Shown: one piece after another, positions 53,191 through 64,000 of the stretch | How the letters are laid out: each line of letters opens with the position of its first letter | Numbering within the stretch: position 1 is the first letter of the stretch | Origin: Geosiphon pyriformis | Lineage: Eukaryota > Glomeromycota > Glomeromycetes > Archaeosporales > Geosiphonaceae | Reading direction: 5' to 3' | Assembly (NCBI GenBank): GCA_016748015.1 | Contig: JAAOMT010000213.1 | Coordinates: 26,466 to 90,465, forward strand | DNA length: 64,000 nt | Translations under genes and position numbers: made by a program | The notes under the pieces: generated by a model | What the model saw: only the letters and a program-made list of their open reading frames with translations | The model's database searches: none | Told to the model about the DNA's origin: nothing

Positions 53191-56100
53191 ATACCAAATT
53201 CAGCCTCTATCCCATGTGTTATGAAAGTGGCTGCTCCTCTTGCTTCTTCAGAACCAGCTTTTACCAGTAAGCCATTTGTTGATATTTCTATCTCTTTCCT
53301 GAGTCTTAACTTCTCTCATACACACTTCCATTGTGATAGTAAAGTGTCAGAGATATGGATATAAATAGTGTCTCTTTGCATTGTTTCTAACTCATCTGGT
53401 CAGTATGTGCATACCCAATGTCTCACATTGTGCTACATCAATGCTTCTGTACTCATCCATAATGATTGTAGATTCTAAAATCTTAAACCATTTGGGAATT
53501 CTACCACTATTGCTTTGTCTGTACTTCCTTGTGAAGTCCATCCATGTCATCAACAACTCATTATTGTTCTGTATCTGATGCAAGTACAGCATGTTTTCCT
53601 TTCTCAGTAAGCTTCTAACTTTAATGTGGTCTTGAAGATTCAGGTATCCCATATGTGTTACCATTGCTCTTGAATGAAATGTCTCTTTTTTCCATCATCT
53701 GTATAATGTTTGCTATAAGATTAACCCCTGGCTTGGATTGTTCATTGGTGGGATATTCAAGTATACTATGAGCTGACCATCTTTGTGTCTGCAAGTTGGC
53801 TAGTCTGATTTTTGTAGCCATTCCAGCAATATCAGCACTGTTTAATCTAACTAACAAATCTGTGATCTTGCTTTTTGCTTGTATATCATCAATTTTGAAC
53901 AAGTTATACAAGGATGAGTGATGCATGGCACTGGCTGGGAAGTCTACTGAGAGTTTTGCTTTTTTCTTCACAGTGGCCAAAATCTTTGAAGTCCATTTTC
54001 TAGCCCAGCTATTAGGAATATGAGTTAACTGAGATCTGAATTCAATAGCTGGACTGAGTACACTGTTAAAAATGTAGATGGCCTGTTTCTCAGTTATGTG
54101 TTTTTTCCTGATGACTGCACACACTGCTTCAATGTCAGATCCTATCATTTTTAGAACAGTCTCATTTTTACCATCTGCTCTGATCCATACTCCCAGATAT
54201 CGAGTACATGTAGATGGATCCAACAATTTCAAGATTTGTTTGTCTGGACCAAATTTTAGTGGCTCTACCATCGAAGATCTCCCTTTGGAGGGTCTGACTA
54301 CCATTGTCTCAGTCTTATCTAAGTTGATCTCAATATCCACCATTCTAAAAAAGGAGCTGGCTGTGTCCAAAATACTTTGCATTCCTTGTCTTGAGTTAGC
54401 TATCCACACTGTGTCATCGACAAAGGCAAGGTGATTCACTGACACCAACAGAGATTGTGTATCTGCTTGATTATCCCACTTTTTCCATGCTGCTGTCAGT
54501 TTGTATCCCTGACTATAATTGGCTTGTTTTACTTCACACAGTAAGGGGTTGTAGAAAATTCTCCACATAATGGGTGAGCTTGTTTCCTCCTGATCCAATC
54601 TATCCTGTACTTGATATTTGTCACTTAGCCCAAATTCAGTTATTATCCTGTTACTTTTATTGTTGTACATCAAGCCAAACAGCTCAGTAAACCTATTGTT
54701 CATCTTAATTCTCTTTAGTGCAGCTTTCATGAGTTTCCATCCCACTGAATCATATGCCTTTTTCATGTCCTGAAATGTAAACCAAGCCTCTTTATCAAAT
54801 TCTCTTGCATGTTCAGCTACAGCATTAATCACATGAATAGGCACTGCTGTGGAGATATTCTTTAATACTGAGGTATTGTAACCTTTTAGGACATTGTGGA
54901 GTTTACATGCTTTTGATATTCTCACAGTTAGAATCTTTGTTAAGATTTTTCTGGTGCTTTCAATAAGTGTGATTGGCCTGGTAATGTCAATATTGCCACC
55001 CCATTCTTTTGGCTTTGGAATCAGTATGACTTGTGCTACTCTCCACTCCTCAGGCATGTTTGCTGCTTTAATGCAAGCGTTGAGCAACATTTTCAGTTTA
55101 GACTTGGTATTAGACCCAGCCTTCCTTCAGAGTTTAGCTTGAATGTCTGATGGGCCAGGAGCTTTGTTATGGGGTGTGTGGCTCAATATGTGTTCAAATT
55201 CCTCATTTGTTAATTCATCCATTACACCATCAAAGGCATGGTCTGGAATGCTTTCGATCAGTTCAAATCTGTGTTCCCAACTTTTCCATAGGTCAGGCTT
55301 AATGCTTCTTGTCCTGGTCCATCCTTGGGCTTTTTTGTTTACTAGCTTTTTAATTTCATCAGGATCATCATGAAATTCACCTTTTTCAATTACATGGTCT
55401 AGTACAATTCTTTGTCTTTTTCTGTTCATGATGCTTTTGATCATAGCTCCTTTGTTTAGATCAAAGTTTTGTTGTCTCCTAATGATATTATCCACTATCT
55501 GTCTCTGCTGTTGTAACCTAATCCTAGCTCGCAGCGTTGATCTGTATTCTTTCTTAATATTGAGCAGTTCCACAATTAGCTTATCCTTTGGGAGAGTCAT
55601 CAGATATGCATTAACTGCCTCAGGTTTCAGCTGTTTCCATTTGGCCAACAACTGCATAACATTGTTATCATGCATATCTGCATTGTTTACTCTTAATTGT
55701 TTGATTATATCAACAACAATCTTAACAAGCTTGTAATCTATGCATTCTTTCTTTGTGTGTGCAGATCGGGCTCCCACTTTCCTTTTTGGTAAGCATTCAG
55801 CAGCTTGTAACACAGTCTCCTTGATTATAAGCCACATCTGGTTTAGATCATTATTGCTGTTATCTATTGATTTTTTTTGTGCTTCATCTGTTAGTCGATC
55901 AGTTTCTTTAGCATAGGTTTCCCATTAGACTCCAGATGCCTTTTTAACATCAATCATAGTTGTGCTACACTTCTTTTTTCCAGATCTAGATTTTTTAGTG
56001 CCTGCCAAGATTCTATCAGATCGGATGATTGTTACCACTGCTTTGTGATCTGTGCTAAAAGATTCATTAACATCAATCACCCCAATGTTTGTGACCAATG

Positions 56101-56797
56101 AGGCTGTGACTGCATCAGTAAACACATAGTCCAATCTTCTTTGTATACCATTTGATGCCCATGTTTTTTCTGGATTGTTTGTTGCATATGCCTCATGTGT
56201 ATCCACCAAATTCATATGTTGTAATGTTGTGGCAGTTGGACAAGCTTTGGCCTTATTTGTAGCATATGTTTTCTTAAGTGACTTGGATAACAGATTGTCA
56301 TTCAAATCACCTGCTACTATGATAATCTCTTTGTTCTGTACAATGTCTCCCAAAAGTTTCCTAATTTCTTTAGCTACTGCTCTCTCAGTAGGCGATTTGG
56401 AAGCAGGCATGTACAGTCCTACTATGTGCACATTGATTCTTCCTCTAAATTTCAACCCCAAATGCAACAATCTCCCATGAAACCCCCTGATTGTTTCTAC
56501 ATGGTGTATCCAACATTTTTTAACCAGTATACCAACACCAGTTCCCATTTGTTTCTCTGTACTTGATTCCCAAAAGGCATGATATTCATCAGAACCAAAA
56601 AATACACCTTTTTCTTTTGTTGGAGTCATTTTGGTTTCCATAACAATTACAAAATCAAATTGTTCATCTATAACCCACCATAACACCTTTTCAGCTTTAT
56701 AAGGATTATTAAGTCCCCTAACATTAACAGTACCTATTTTCCAAGTGTTGTTATTGGAGTAGTTCTGTTCTATGTTGAAATTAGGTGTGCTATACAT
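53191..56797 (-). pseudogene. LINE B4 ORF2: endonuclease, RT, start of RNase H
   Basis: ATG 56797 overlaps the ORF1 stop by 8 nt (ATGTATAG). AP-endonuclease 56797-55925 (290 codons): 'TVNVRGLN', 'METKMTP', 'GLYMPASKS', 'IIVAGDLNDN', 'RRLDYVFTDAV', 'STDHKAVVTI'. 55837-55127 (236 codons): Arg/Gln-rich linker and 'NKAPGPSDIQAKL', the RT entry motif. 55090-53621 (489 codons): 'EEWRVAQVILIPKPKEWGG', 'GYNTSVLKN', 'DMKKAYDSVGW', catalytic 'HLAFVDDTVW' (F-V-D-D, 54405-54435), thumb. Then 53664-53392 and the first RNase H block. Only a few stops break it, and the RT active site is intact. Confidence 0.88.
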
Positions 56798-59017
56798 TAT
56801 CTGTTTCCATAGATTTAGATTCTCCAGCAGTAGAACTGCTCCAGCTACTCTGTTTTTTCACTTGCTTCAGTAACTCTAAAATGGGTTCCAAAGTTTTTTT
56901 AATTTCTTTGATTTCCAATTCTGGGTTGTATGCCTCCTTTTTTTCTGCTGGGATAGATTTCAACATAGTACTTTGGTTTGGTAATCCCATTTCTACCACT
57001 TCTTTTTCTTCTGAGGTGTCACTTGGCTGTTGAGTAACTATTACTTTTTCACCTTTTTTTATTGTCACTTCAAGTTTGGCAGCAACTGCATTTAGCAGTT
57101 TCACCATTTCATTGACCTGCTGTCTTAGTTTATCAATTTCACTCTTCCATGGTTGGTTATCTCCTTTTTTTGATTGTTCTTCCCTATTGTTCACTTGTAG
57201 ACCAGGTTTCTGAGTATTATTTGGATTGTTGTTGTTCCGGTTATGGAGCAGTCTGAGTGCAGCCATATCAGCATATGATCTTCCACTAAAGGCTTTGATG
57301 TTTTCCTCTGGAACATTCCTCTTAACATACAGTTTTGCCAACCTGATATTGTTGGTAACTTTCTTGGTATCTCTTTCTTTCTTCTTATGCAGGGTTGAAC
57401 ATTTTGAGACCAAATGTCCTACCTGATAACAGAAGTAGCATTTTTTAGCATCAGTAGGCACCCAGTGGACCAGTGTGTCACCGATTACCAAGGGTTTTTT
57501 AGTGGCATTGTTGTGGCTAGCTTTACTGTCAAATCTCACATAAGTACAGCCCATCCTTGTGTAATTTTTACTAGTTCTTGGGATGAAGCAGGATTGGGCA
57601 CTGATTTGATCCAAAGTGGTGCTCAAATAGTGAGCAGTACAGTTCTGTGGTAGGCCCACCAATTTAGCTTCCCAAGTTTTTCTCTGCTCAATGATCTTTT
57701 GGGTTCCAATCATCAGGTAGATTCTGACCGCATCCTTTCTGACCATGGTCAACCATTGATCTACAGCTCTTGTTGCTTCCTCTTGGTTGCTATACTCAAC
57801 CACTGCTGATTGCCATTTGCCAGCCACACTGATTTAGATTTTTTTGACCTCACCAAATTCTTTTATAGCAGTCCCCACCTCTCTGTCAGAGATGTCCAAG
57901 GGGATATCTCTTACTATGACTTTTTTCTGAGAAGCCATTTGGATGTTAACACCATCAGTAGCCATCAAAAATGATTCAATATTATTATTTGCCAGAATTT
58001 CTCTGGCTTGGTCTCTTCCAGCCACTTGGGAAAAATCCACTTTGATTTCTTGGTTTCTAGCCATTACAGCTTCCAAGAGGTAACTAACATCTCCCAAGAG
58101 ATCATAGATCCACCCCACATGATTTTCTCAAGTATATTCAACACTTGTACAAAAAGTACATGCCTCTTGGTTCCATAGACCACCATTTGCCATCCTTCCT
58201 CCTGGTTTGCTTTCACAGACATGGGTTTTTTGCCAAGTGATTTACTACTGTATTGTCCTGGACTTGGACTAGCCATTCTGCTTGATAGGCTTGATTCAGA
58301 TTCTTCTATGTCTTCTGCGACATCCTCAGCATTAGGCTTATCTCTGTTTGCATCAAATGAATTGTCCATTTGTTTTTCATTCTCTAATGCAGACTTTCCT
58401 CTGTTGATCCTGTCCAAAATATCAGGATTGCACTTTTTCAGAGCTGCTTCTATTTGTGCAGCTCTGTTTTTGTCTTCTTTAGGCCCTTTGGATGTTCCAT
58501 CCATTTTTCTTAGGGACTTTGAGACTCCCTTTTTACCAGTCCAAGCTTCCATTTGAAATTTGTTGCTATTTCTTCCTTTGTTAAACATTGGCTGCAAGAC
58601 AAAGGTATCAGTTCGAACAGATGTGGTTTCAGATAAGTTTTCTTCAGATATTTGGGTAAATTTCTCAGTTAGCCCTTTTACACTTAATCCTCTGATGTGT
58701 CTGTATTTCTTGTTGGCCTTTTCCTCCAATCTGTTAGCTGTTATTGGAGAAAAATCTGCTGCTTTCCTGTGTGGAGCTGTTCTTTTCGATGTTTTGGCTA
58801 TTCTAAAGAGTGTATCGTCTCCACTACTTGTGTCCACACTTCCAAATAGTCTATTGGTGGCTTCAAATCTAAATGGAAGTGTAATAGGTCTGGCAGTTTC
58901 CACAGTCAATAAATTTTGTGGATTAGCATTGATGTCTTCTCCTTCAGCAGTGGAAGTTATTTTCCCTTCCACTTGGTATTCACTAACAATAGTCTCTACA
59001 CTTGTACTTCTTTGCAT
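56790..59017 (-). pseudogene. LINE B4 ORF1, one stop and one frameshift
   Basis: First in-frame ATG 59017 ('MQRSTSVETIVSEY'); the open frame extends upstream to a GTG at 59056. Open to 58064 in one piece of about 317 codons, with the middle region 'KKPMSVKANQEEGWQMVV' and 'GTKRHVLFVQVLNILEKIM'. A frame change near 58110 leads into 58118-57834 with the RRM-like start 'VIVRDIPLDISDREVGTAIKEFGEVKKI', then a TAG. 57827-56790 is open for 345 codons: 'GKWQSAVVEYSNQEEATRAVDQW', 'WEAKLVGLPQNCTAHYL', knuckle 'CYFCYQVGHLVSKC' (near 57400-57440), probable coiled coil 'EIDKLRQQVNEMVKLLNAV'. Ends TAG 56790. Confidence 0.85.
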
Positions 59018-59183
59018 AACTGTTGTCACTTCACTGTTGACATTGTTATCAGACACTTTTAAGTTTGTTGTGATAGTAATAATAATTTATTATAATTAAA
59101 GGTTTCTTTGCAAAAACTTATTTTTCTAAATTTGAGATGTAGTAAATTGTGTGGTAGCAGTTAAAGAGAGAAAAAAAGTTTTT

Positions 59184-59300
59184 CCCCATAATGCTAACAA
59201 GCTTATGACTATTCTTAATTATACCACTCATCCACTTAGCAGTCTAATCAGAACTGGAAAGACTGATCTTCCCATAGGTGCATTATAACATCAAAGGTAT
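59184..59300 (-). mobile_element. Half-LINE A11: continuation of A9, inverted
   Basis: In minus-strand sense it begins ATACCTTTGATG and carries the C-terminal codons of ORF1 (subfamily II) as far as 'GCATTATGG', where B4 starts. A9 ends ACACCTTTGATG. The two together reconstitute one uninterrupted ORF1 C-terminus; the repeated 12 bp (11 of 12 identical) is the TSD of A10/A12. Confidence 0.85.
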
Positions 59301-61571
59301 AAGAAAAACTTTTTCTCTCCTAAATTTCATGACCACAAATAGAGTTAAGAGTAAAAAAGTTACAAATGTTACTTTTCCTATAGTAACTAATAAAGTTTCA
59401 ACACGAGAGGGTTTTTTTGTTATTGAAGCAGCTAGACAAAACATTCTGGCAACATTTCCTTTAAAAAATAATAGTAATAAGCTGCCTTTAGTGGTTTCTG
59501 GTTTATTTTCTTCTCCTTTGGCTGGAAGTTCTTCTCCAGTCAAAGTCCCTTCAAAAACACACACTCGAGTTAGTCCTAGTGTTGTCTCTACCATTTCAAA
59601 GAGCCCAAAGATTTTTAATAACAGACCAGTCAACAAGTTGGTCTTTCCTGCTCTCACTACTCCCACTACTACTTCTACTACTACTGCTTCACAAATGGCC
59701 GCAAAAGTAAAAAATCCCAAAAAACAACAGCAGGCAGTCACAACTACTATGGTCACATCAAATCTCTTTGTGGTTTCAGATAAAATCTTCAATAAGATCT
59801 CCACAGCAGCAGCCAGCCCTATTTCTGATATGGATGGCAACAGCAGCGGCACATCTCCCAAGATGGGCCAAGATCAACTATTGGCTGTGTTGCCTGATGT
59901 GGTACTCTCCGGCAGATCATCGCCAATCCCAGTAGCAAAACAGTCCATCAATCCAGATGATCTCAAAGATTGGGCTGATCAGATGGAAATGGAATCAACT
60001 GTTCCCCCCCCAGTTTCTGGTGCATCTGATACTGGTGCTTGGGTGAATGTAAATGGATGTCAAAGGTTTTCTGGTTGGGTGGCCTCCAATCTTGTACCTG
60101 GTGCTACATTTAAGATTAAGATGGCTTTGCTCAGTTCTTTGTTTCAGTTGCTGCCTGGTTGTATTGGGCTTAAATCAGTTTCACGAGATGCTATTAAGTT
60201 GTTCTGTGTGGAATTTGCATTTCAGGAGTGTCTAAATGGTGCTACCAAGGTGGTCATTGGTGATGAAGTTTTTTTAACCACTCTTAAGATTGCATGGTTT
60301 TCAGAAGTGGCCTCTGTTTTTTCCCCTTCTTTGTTAGTTGCACTGCATGATGTACCCTTGGGTGCCTTTTCTGATGACATCAAATCTGCTCTTGGCATTT
60401 TTGGTGTTGTCACTTCTGTTAAGTTAAAGCCTGCTGGCTTATGGCAATATGTTGTGGTTAATTTTAAAGACACTTCTTCTGCTGCTGCTGCTCTCTCTAA
60501 CTGGTCTGTGTTAGTCAGAAAAGATAGTGTTAGGATTTTTCTCATTGCCAACCAAAAAGAGGTTATCTCCTCAAGAGATGCTTTCAAAGCTAAGCTGGTT
60601 AATCTTCCATTTGGCTGCACTGCATTTGAGATAAGTGATCTCGTCTCCCAAGTTGGTGGCCGTACGTGTTTCATTCCCCACTTCTCTGATTCCTATTGAT
60701 GTCAATGCTTTGCAGTGGTGACCTTTGGTTCCTTGGAATCTTTGAATGCTGCTGTTTCAAAAACTGGTACCTTACGTGGCTGTCGCATCTGGTGGGAAAC
60801 TCCTGGATGTCATCGCTGCTATAGATGTCAAAGTTTGAATCATTTGGCTGTGGACTGCAAGGTGTTGCCACCTCTCCCTCCCAAACTCTCTTCTAATTCT
60901 ACTGGTGGTCCCATTATTTTCAAGTTGTCGTCTCTTGTTGGAGCTAAATCTTATGCCAAAGCTGCCACCTCTGTGGTTTCTCCTGTTGCTGCTGCTGCTG
61001 ATACGGGTCTGGCTTTCAATACCTCTCCCAAAGTTGTGGTGCCACTGTTGCCGGTTGCCTCCTCTGGTTCAAATGTTGCTCTTAATGCTAGGTTGGCTTC
61101 TCTGGAAACCCAACTTAGTGAATTGTTTTTGTTGATCAAATCTATAGTTAAGTCTGTGGGTTCTTTGGTTGCATTGGTTACTACGTTATTGTCTACTCCA
61201 CCAGTTGTGGCAGAGGCAATAAAGGAAAGTGTGATTGGATTGGGAAACCAAATTAAGACTGTTCATGCTGTGGCTTCTGTACTGCAAAAGGAAGTGGGGG
61301 CCCTCAAGTTGAGGAGTGGGAAGGTACACCATAACATATCTGATGATGAAAACATGGATGATGATGATGATGACAATAATGATGGTAATGTTAAAGATTT
61401 TTCAGTCTATGATGATATATTTGATGCAATGATGGAGTTATGGGAGGTTCAATCCTCTAATATCAAGTCTGATCCAGATCAGACTGCTAAGTAGATGAGC
61501 AGTCTTGTTAAGAGTAGTTATGAACTTGTATGCATTATGGGTAAGATGTATGAATTAGATATGTTTGATAC
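59301..61571 (+). mobile_element. Half-LINE copy A12: 5' part, the other half of A10
   Basis: From the leader (AACTTTTTCTCTCC, 59307) to GTTTGATAC at the C6 5' LTR. Only the last 4 nt of the target (ATAC) are repeated, at 45462-45465 in inverted orientation beside the C5 3' LTR. Confidence 0.88.
59329..61571 (+). pseudogene. ORF1 of half-LINE A12, two point stops
   Basis: ATG 59329 ('MTTNRVKSKKVTNVTF'). Unlike A5 and A8 the codon after 'NPKKQ' is sense (CAG), so it is open for 457 codons to TGA 60697-60699, which is CGA in A5 (a CpG transition). It reopens 60715-61494: CCHC knuckle 'CYRCQSLNHLAVDC' (60820-60862), Ala/Val region, short Asp tract 'DDDDDDNNDGN', then TGG>TAG at 61492. RRM-like domain at about 60340-60480. 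This is the family copy closest to a full reading frame, with two substitutions in about 740 codons. Confidence 0.88.
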
Positions 61572-62201
61572 TGTTACAGTTGAAACCCATAGTTTTTATT
61601 AGTTATCACATGTATTAGCCACTGATATCATATAATTAGCCACCTTATTTTTAGATAGTGATTGTTAACCTGGTCGTTGACCACTTTAGATAGCTATATA
61701 AGTGATAATTCCCTTAGCTGTAGAATAACATGATCAAAGTAATGAAATAAACAATATAAATTACTTCTTTTCATAATCGCTTATTCCCCTTTCCTTACCT
61801 TCAAGTATCTACTTGTTGGTATTTACATACCTTATTTTTTCCCCTTCTTGATTTGTGTTTGTTAGAATTAGCCTGAGAAGCAATTGGCTTGCTTTTGTAA
61901 TTCATTGAATAAAAAAATGATTGAAAAGCACAATGATACCTGTTATTAATTCTAAGAATTGCCGAGTTGAGGTATAAAATAATAGCAGTAGTGTTATCTT
62001 GTTGACAATCACGGACTATTTCTCTACCTTCAGATTTAAGAAAAGATTAGTGACTGTGATTTTTATGAGACTGATCACGCACATTGAATTTCTACTTATT
62101 CAATTTGCTCCCTTATTGTAATTCCCTCTTTGTTTATTTCCATCACCATACAATACTGTTCTCTCTTGCTATCCGTTAGCTTGTTACTCCAACCCGTAAC
62201 A
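61572..62201 (+). repeat. C6 5' LTR
   Basis: TGTTACAGTTG..CCCGTAACA, 630 bp. About two U3 units (61660-61684), then TATATAAGTGATAA. It has the fewest repeat units of its subtype here. Confidence 0.9.
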
Positions 62202-62207
62202 TAAAAG

Positions 62208-62226
62208 TGGTGCTCCCTGTAAGGTT
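62208..62226 (+). promoter_or_regulatory. C6 primer-binding site
   Basis: TGGTGCTCCCTGTAAGGTT, 6 nt after the LTR. It differs by one base from C3 (GTGAGG), in the T-stem part; the CCA- and acceptor-pairing part is unchanged. Confidence 0.65.
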
Positions 62227-62253
62227 GTCAAAATTCATTTATTTTCTCATTGT

Positions 62254-63803
62254 ATGGGTAATTACTCATATCTGCTACAGCAATCAGAAGAACACTTTGC
62301 AGCACACAACAGAAACAATTTAAATTTCATTGAACTTAATCCTCTGCCCTCCTGCTTGATCTGTTTCCCCCTTGAAGAACAATCCAGTAGACAATTCCAA
62401 GACTTTTGGAACTGGTTTTTGAACGAGCATTCAACTGAAACCTACACAGCTTATATGACCTATTACTTTGACCAAGCTTATTTTGAAAACGACTTTGAAG
62501 AAAGAAACAACAGTATCAATCAACTCTTATATTTTGCAATCTTTGAACAACAGCCTCCTGATTTCGAATATCTGAATCATCAAATTCACATTTGGATTGC
62601 TGCCCATCAAGCAACTCAAACTCCCTTTGAAACAGAAGAAGAAAGTTACCAAACTGCCCCTGTTTTTGACCTTTTATCAAGTGAATCAGACTCGTCTACA
62701 CAAACAGTTACCCCTGAACCAATGGCTAATGACCCCATGCAAGCAAACATTCTGGCCGCCCTCCAAGGTATACAAACTGCTCTAGGAAGAAGAAACAATA
62801 TCCCACTATCACTATTTAGATGTGATGCACAAGATCTAATTGAATGGTTGGATGATTTTGAGAAAGCTGCCACAGCCAACCAGTATGATAAAGAATACAA
62901 GTTCCAAATCATTGGTGGCTACCTCCAAGGCTCTCCTGCTACCTGGTTCTCACAAAAAACAGATGCCAATGCTCAACACAGAATAATCAGATGGACACCA
63001 ATCAATGCTGGAGAAGAAAATATCTCTTTCACTACCCAATTTGAGACCAAGTTCAGAACCCCAATATTAATATCCAAATGGCGCATGGAATTGGAAAAAA
63101 AAACCCAAGGCTCTGGAGAAGTAGTAACTGAATATGCCAAGGCTATTAGAAAGCTAATCAAACGTGTAGACTCTGAGAGAAATTGGACAGAAGAGCAGAA
63201 AATTCACTCCTTTACAAAAAGATTGAGAACTGATCTATCATATGCTCTTTGGCCCTTCCTGGTCCTGAAAGATAATCCCACTATGGATATGGCCATTGAA
63301 TTAGCACAAAAAACTGAAGATAACCAAAGGATGCACCTGGGATCCACACTATCAGTTTTTGCTCCTGCTTCTGTCATGGCTCCTGCCCCTCAAATGGCTG
63401 CTACTTTTTTTGCCACTCACACTCAAGATCCAAATAAACAGTTAATAGACAGACTCACAGCAAATCTTGCCTGGTTATTAGAACCCTTAGCCCAAGCAGT
63501 CAGAGAAAATCAACAACCACAAAGACTCAGATTTGAACCATGCTTCAATTAGCCCCAGCAACCACCTTATCAAAGACAACAAAATCGTGGCCCACCTGTA
63601 TGCTATCGCTGTGGATTAACTGGACACTTTTCATAGATTGCAACAATCCTCCACTGCCTCCACCAGTTCCCAGAAACAATGATGCTCAGAACAACAGAAC
63701 CAACAACAATGTGCCCAACCAAAGACCCAATCATGCCAACATCAATTTCTTTGGAGAGGATCCCCTAGTTGAAGCCACTGTTTATCAGCCTTTAAACTGG
63801 TAG
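62254..63803 (+). pseudogene. C6 gag, nearly complete
   Basis: ATG 62254 ('MGNYSYLLQQSEEHFAAHN'). 432 open codons to a CAG>TAG at 63550. N-terminal domain with 'RQFQDFWNWFLNEHS'; capsid-like 'LDDFEKAATANQYDKEYKFQ', 'GSPATWFSQKTDANAQHRI', 'RTPILISKWRMELEKK', 'IHSFTKRLRTDLSYALWPF'; Pro/Ala-rich stretch. The CCHC knuckle begins 'CYRCGLTGHFS' (63600-63633), but a 1-nt deletion follows. The Asn-rich tail ends 'VYQPLNW'-TAG (63801-63803). It is the fullest gag in the window. Confidence 0.85.
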
Positions 63804-63828
63804 GCGCACCTCCAAAGAGTGAGAGTGC
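63791..63828 (+). promoter_or_regulatory. C6 gag/pol -1 frameshift signal
   Basis: TTTAAAC 63791-63797 in the frame T-TTA-AAC; TGG-TAG-GC spacer (8 nt); stem GCACCTC (63806-63812) with GAG (63821-63823), one bulged A, GTGC (63825-63828). Loop of 8 nt. A -1 slip joins gag to the pol frame 'LVGAPPKSESASQPEENPF'. Confidence 0.82.
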
Positions 63829-64000
63829 AAGCCAACCAGAAGAAAACCCCTTTTATGCTTTTAACTTAACTGATGATGACCATGACATGGATGAATTAGC
63901 AATCAACTCCTCTGAATCCACAAGAAAAAAGAAGAAAGCCAAAGTTGATTTCGTTCTGGACCCCAATAAAGCTTCTACATCAACTGCTGACAACAATGAG
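63804..64000 (+). CDS. C6 pol, N-terminal linker (partial)
   Basis: Open in the -1 frame from the slippery site to the window end: 'GAPPKSESASQPEENPFYAF', 'DDDHDMDELAINSSES', 'RKKKKAKVDFVLDPNKAS'. The acidic-then-basic linker precedes the aspartic protease in C2, C3 and C5. No start codon of its own is needed if it is made by frameshifting. Confidence 0.8.

Larger units (their letters stand above)
53191..59183 (-). mobile_element. LINE family B copy B4, 5' part to RNase H
   Basis: Minus-strand sense starts at 59183 (ACTTTTTTTCTCTC) in half-LINE A11, carries the whole of ORF1 and ORF2 to the first part of RNase H, and is cut at 53191 by the C5 LTR. This is the best-preserved family B copy. 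Its remaining 3' end is predicted to lie beyond the right edge of the window, next to the 3' end of C6. Confidence 0.9.
61572..64000 (+). mobile_element. Ty3/gypsy family C copy C6, 5' part, runs off the window
   Basis: 5' LTR, primer site, gag, frameshift signal and start of pol. Same LTR subtype as C5. Inserted in half-LINE A12 at ATAC. The remaining pol lies past position 64000. Confidence 0.9.

Noticed and set aside
1-64000. Host genes
   Set aside because: Every open frame longer than about 60 codons was assigned to a repeat family or is antisense to one; the short leftovers lie in LTRs or AT-rich decay.

Overview
The window is a 64 kb transposon nest with no recognisable host gene, rRNA, tRNA or CRISPR array. 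It is AT-rich, poor in CpG, and eukaryotic in character: poly(A)-tailed LINEs with 12-15 bp target-site duplications (TSDs), and Ty3/gypsy-type LTR elements with 4 bp TSDs. The protein style (Lys/Asn-rich polyproteins, very high repeat load, long AT-only stretches) is what I associate with repeat-rich early-diverging fungi, particularly arbuscular mycorrhizal fungi. That assignment is inference; no taxonomic marker gene is present.

Four families explain almost every base. Family A (copies A1-A12) is an ORF1-only 'half-LINE' of about 2.3-2.4 kb: a very short leader, one ORF of about 740 codons (RRM-like fold, CCHC knuckle, Asp-rich tail), a 3' tail and poly(A). Family B (B0-B4) is a two-ORF LINE: ORF1 (RRM-like plus CCHC) and ORF2 (AP-endonuclease, reverse transcriptase, RNase H, C-terminal zinc finger). 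Families A and B share their last ~130 bp, including the codons T-S-M-stop, and their ORF1 cores are homologous. Family C (C1-C6) is a Ty3/gypsy-type element: LTR, tRNA-type primer site, gag, protease, RT, RNase H, integrase, an extra 3' ORF of about 215 codons, polypurine tract, LTR. Family D is a single unrelated solo LTR.

Layout. 1-8397: old, AT-decayed A, B and LTR fragments. 8398-11455: C1, an LTR fused to a decayed RT-RNase H-integrase segment. 11456-13653: A4, holding a 100-N gap. 13654-17682 and 29458-29720: C2 (+ strand), split by B3. 17683-29457: B3, a full LINE with a 12 bp TSD, itself carrying a family D solo LTR (TSD GTGC), a family C solo LTR (TSD ATAA) and a full-length A5 (15 bp TSD). 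29721-31047: A6 and A7. 31048-38540: C3, a complete family C element on the minus strand. 38541-43498: C4, split by full-length A8 (14 bp TSD). 43501-45465: an LTR fragment, then A9 and A10. 45466-53190: C5, a complete family C element on the minus strand with the best-preserved integrase. 53191-59183: B4, minus. 59184-61571: A11 and A12. 61572-64000: C6 LTR, gag and start of pol (+), running off the window.

Most notable points: (1) the half-LINE appears to be mobilised in trans through a copied LINE tail; (2) family C has a textbook -1 frameshift signal (TTTAAAC, 8 nt spacer, 7 bp stem) at gag/pol, conserved in every copy where it can be read; (3) its extra 3' ORF reads through the polypurine tract into the LTR; (4) A9+A11 and A10+A12 are halves of two single elements, separated by an inversion between inverted family C copies. 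All ORFs carry some damage; several lesions are CpG transitions.
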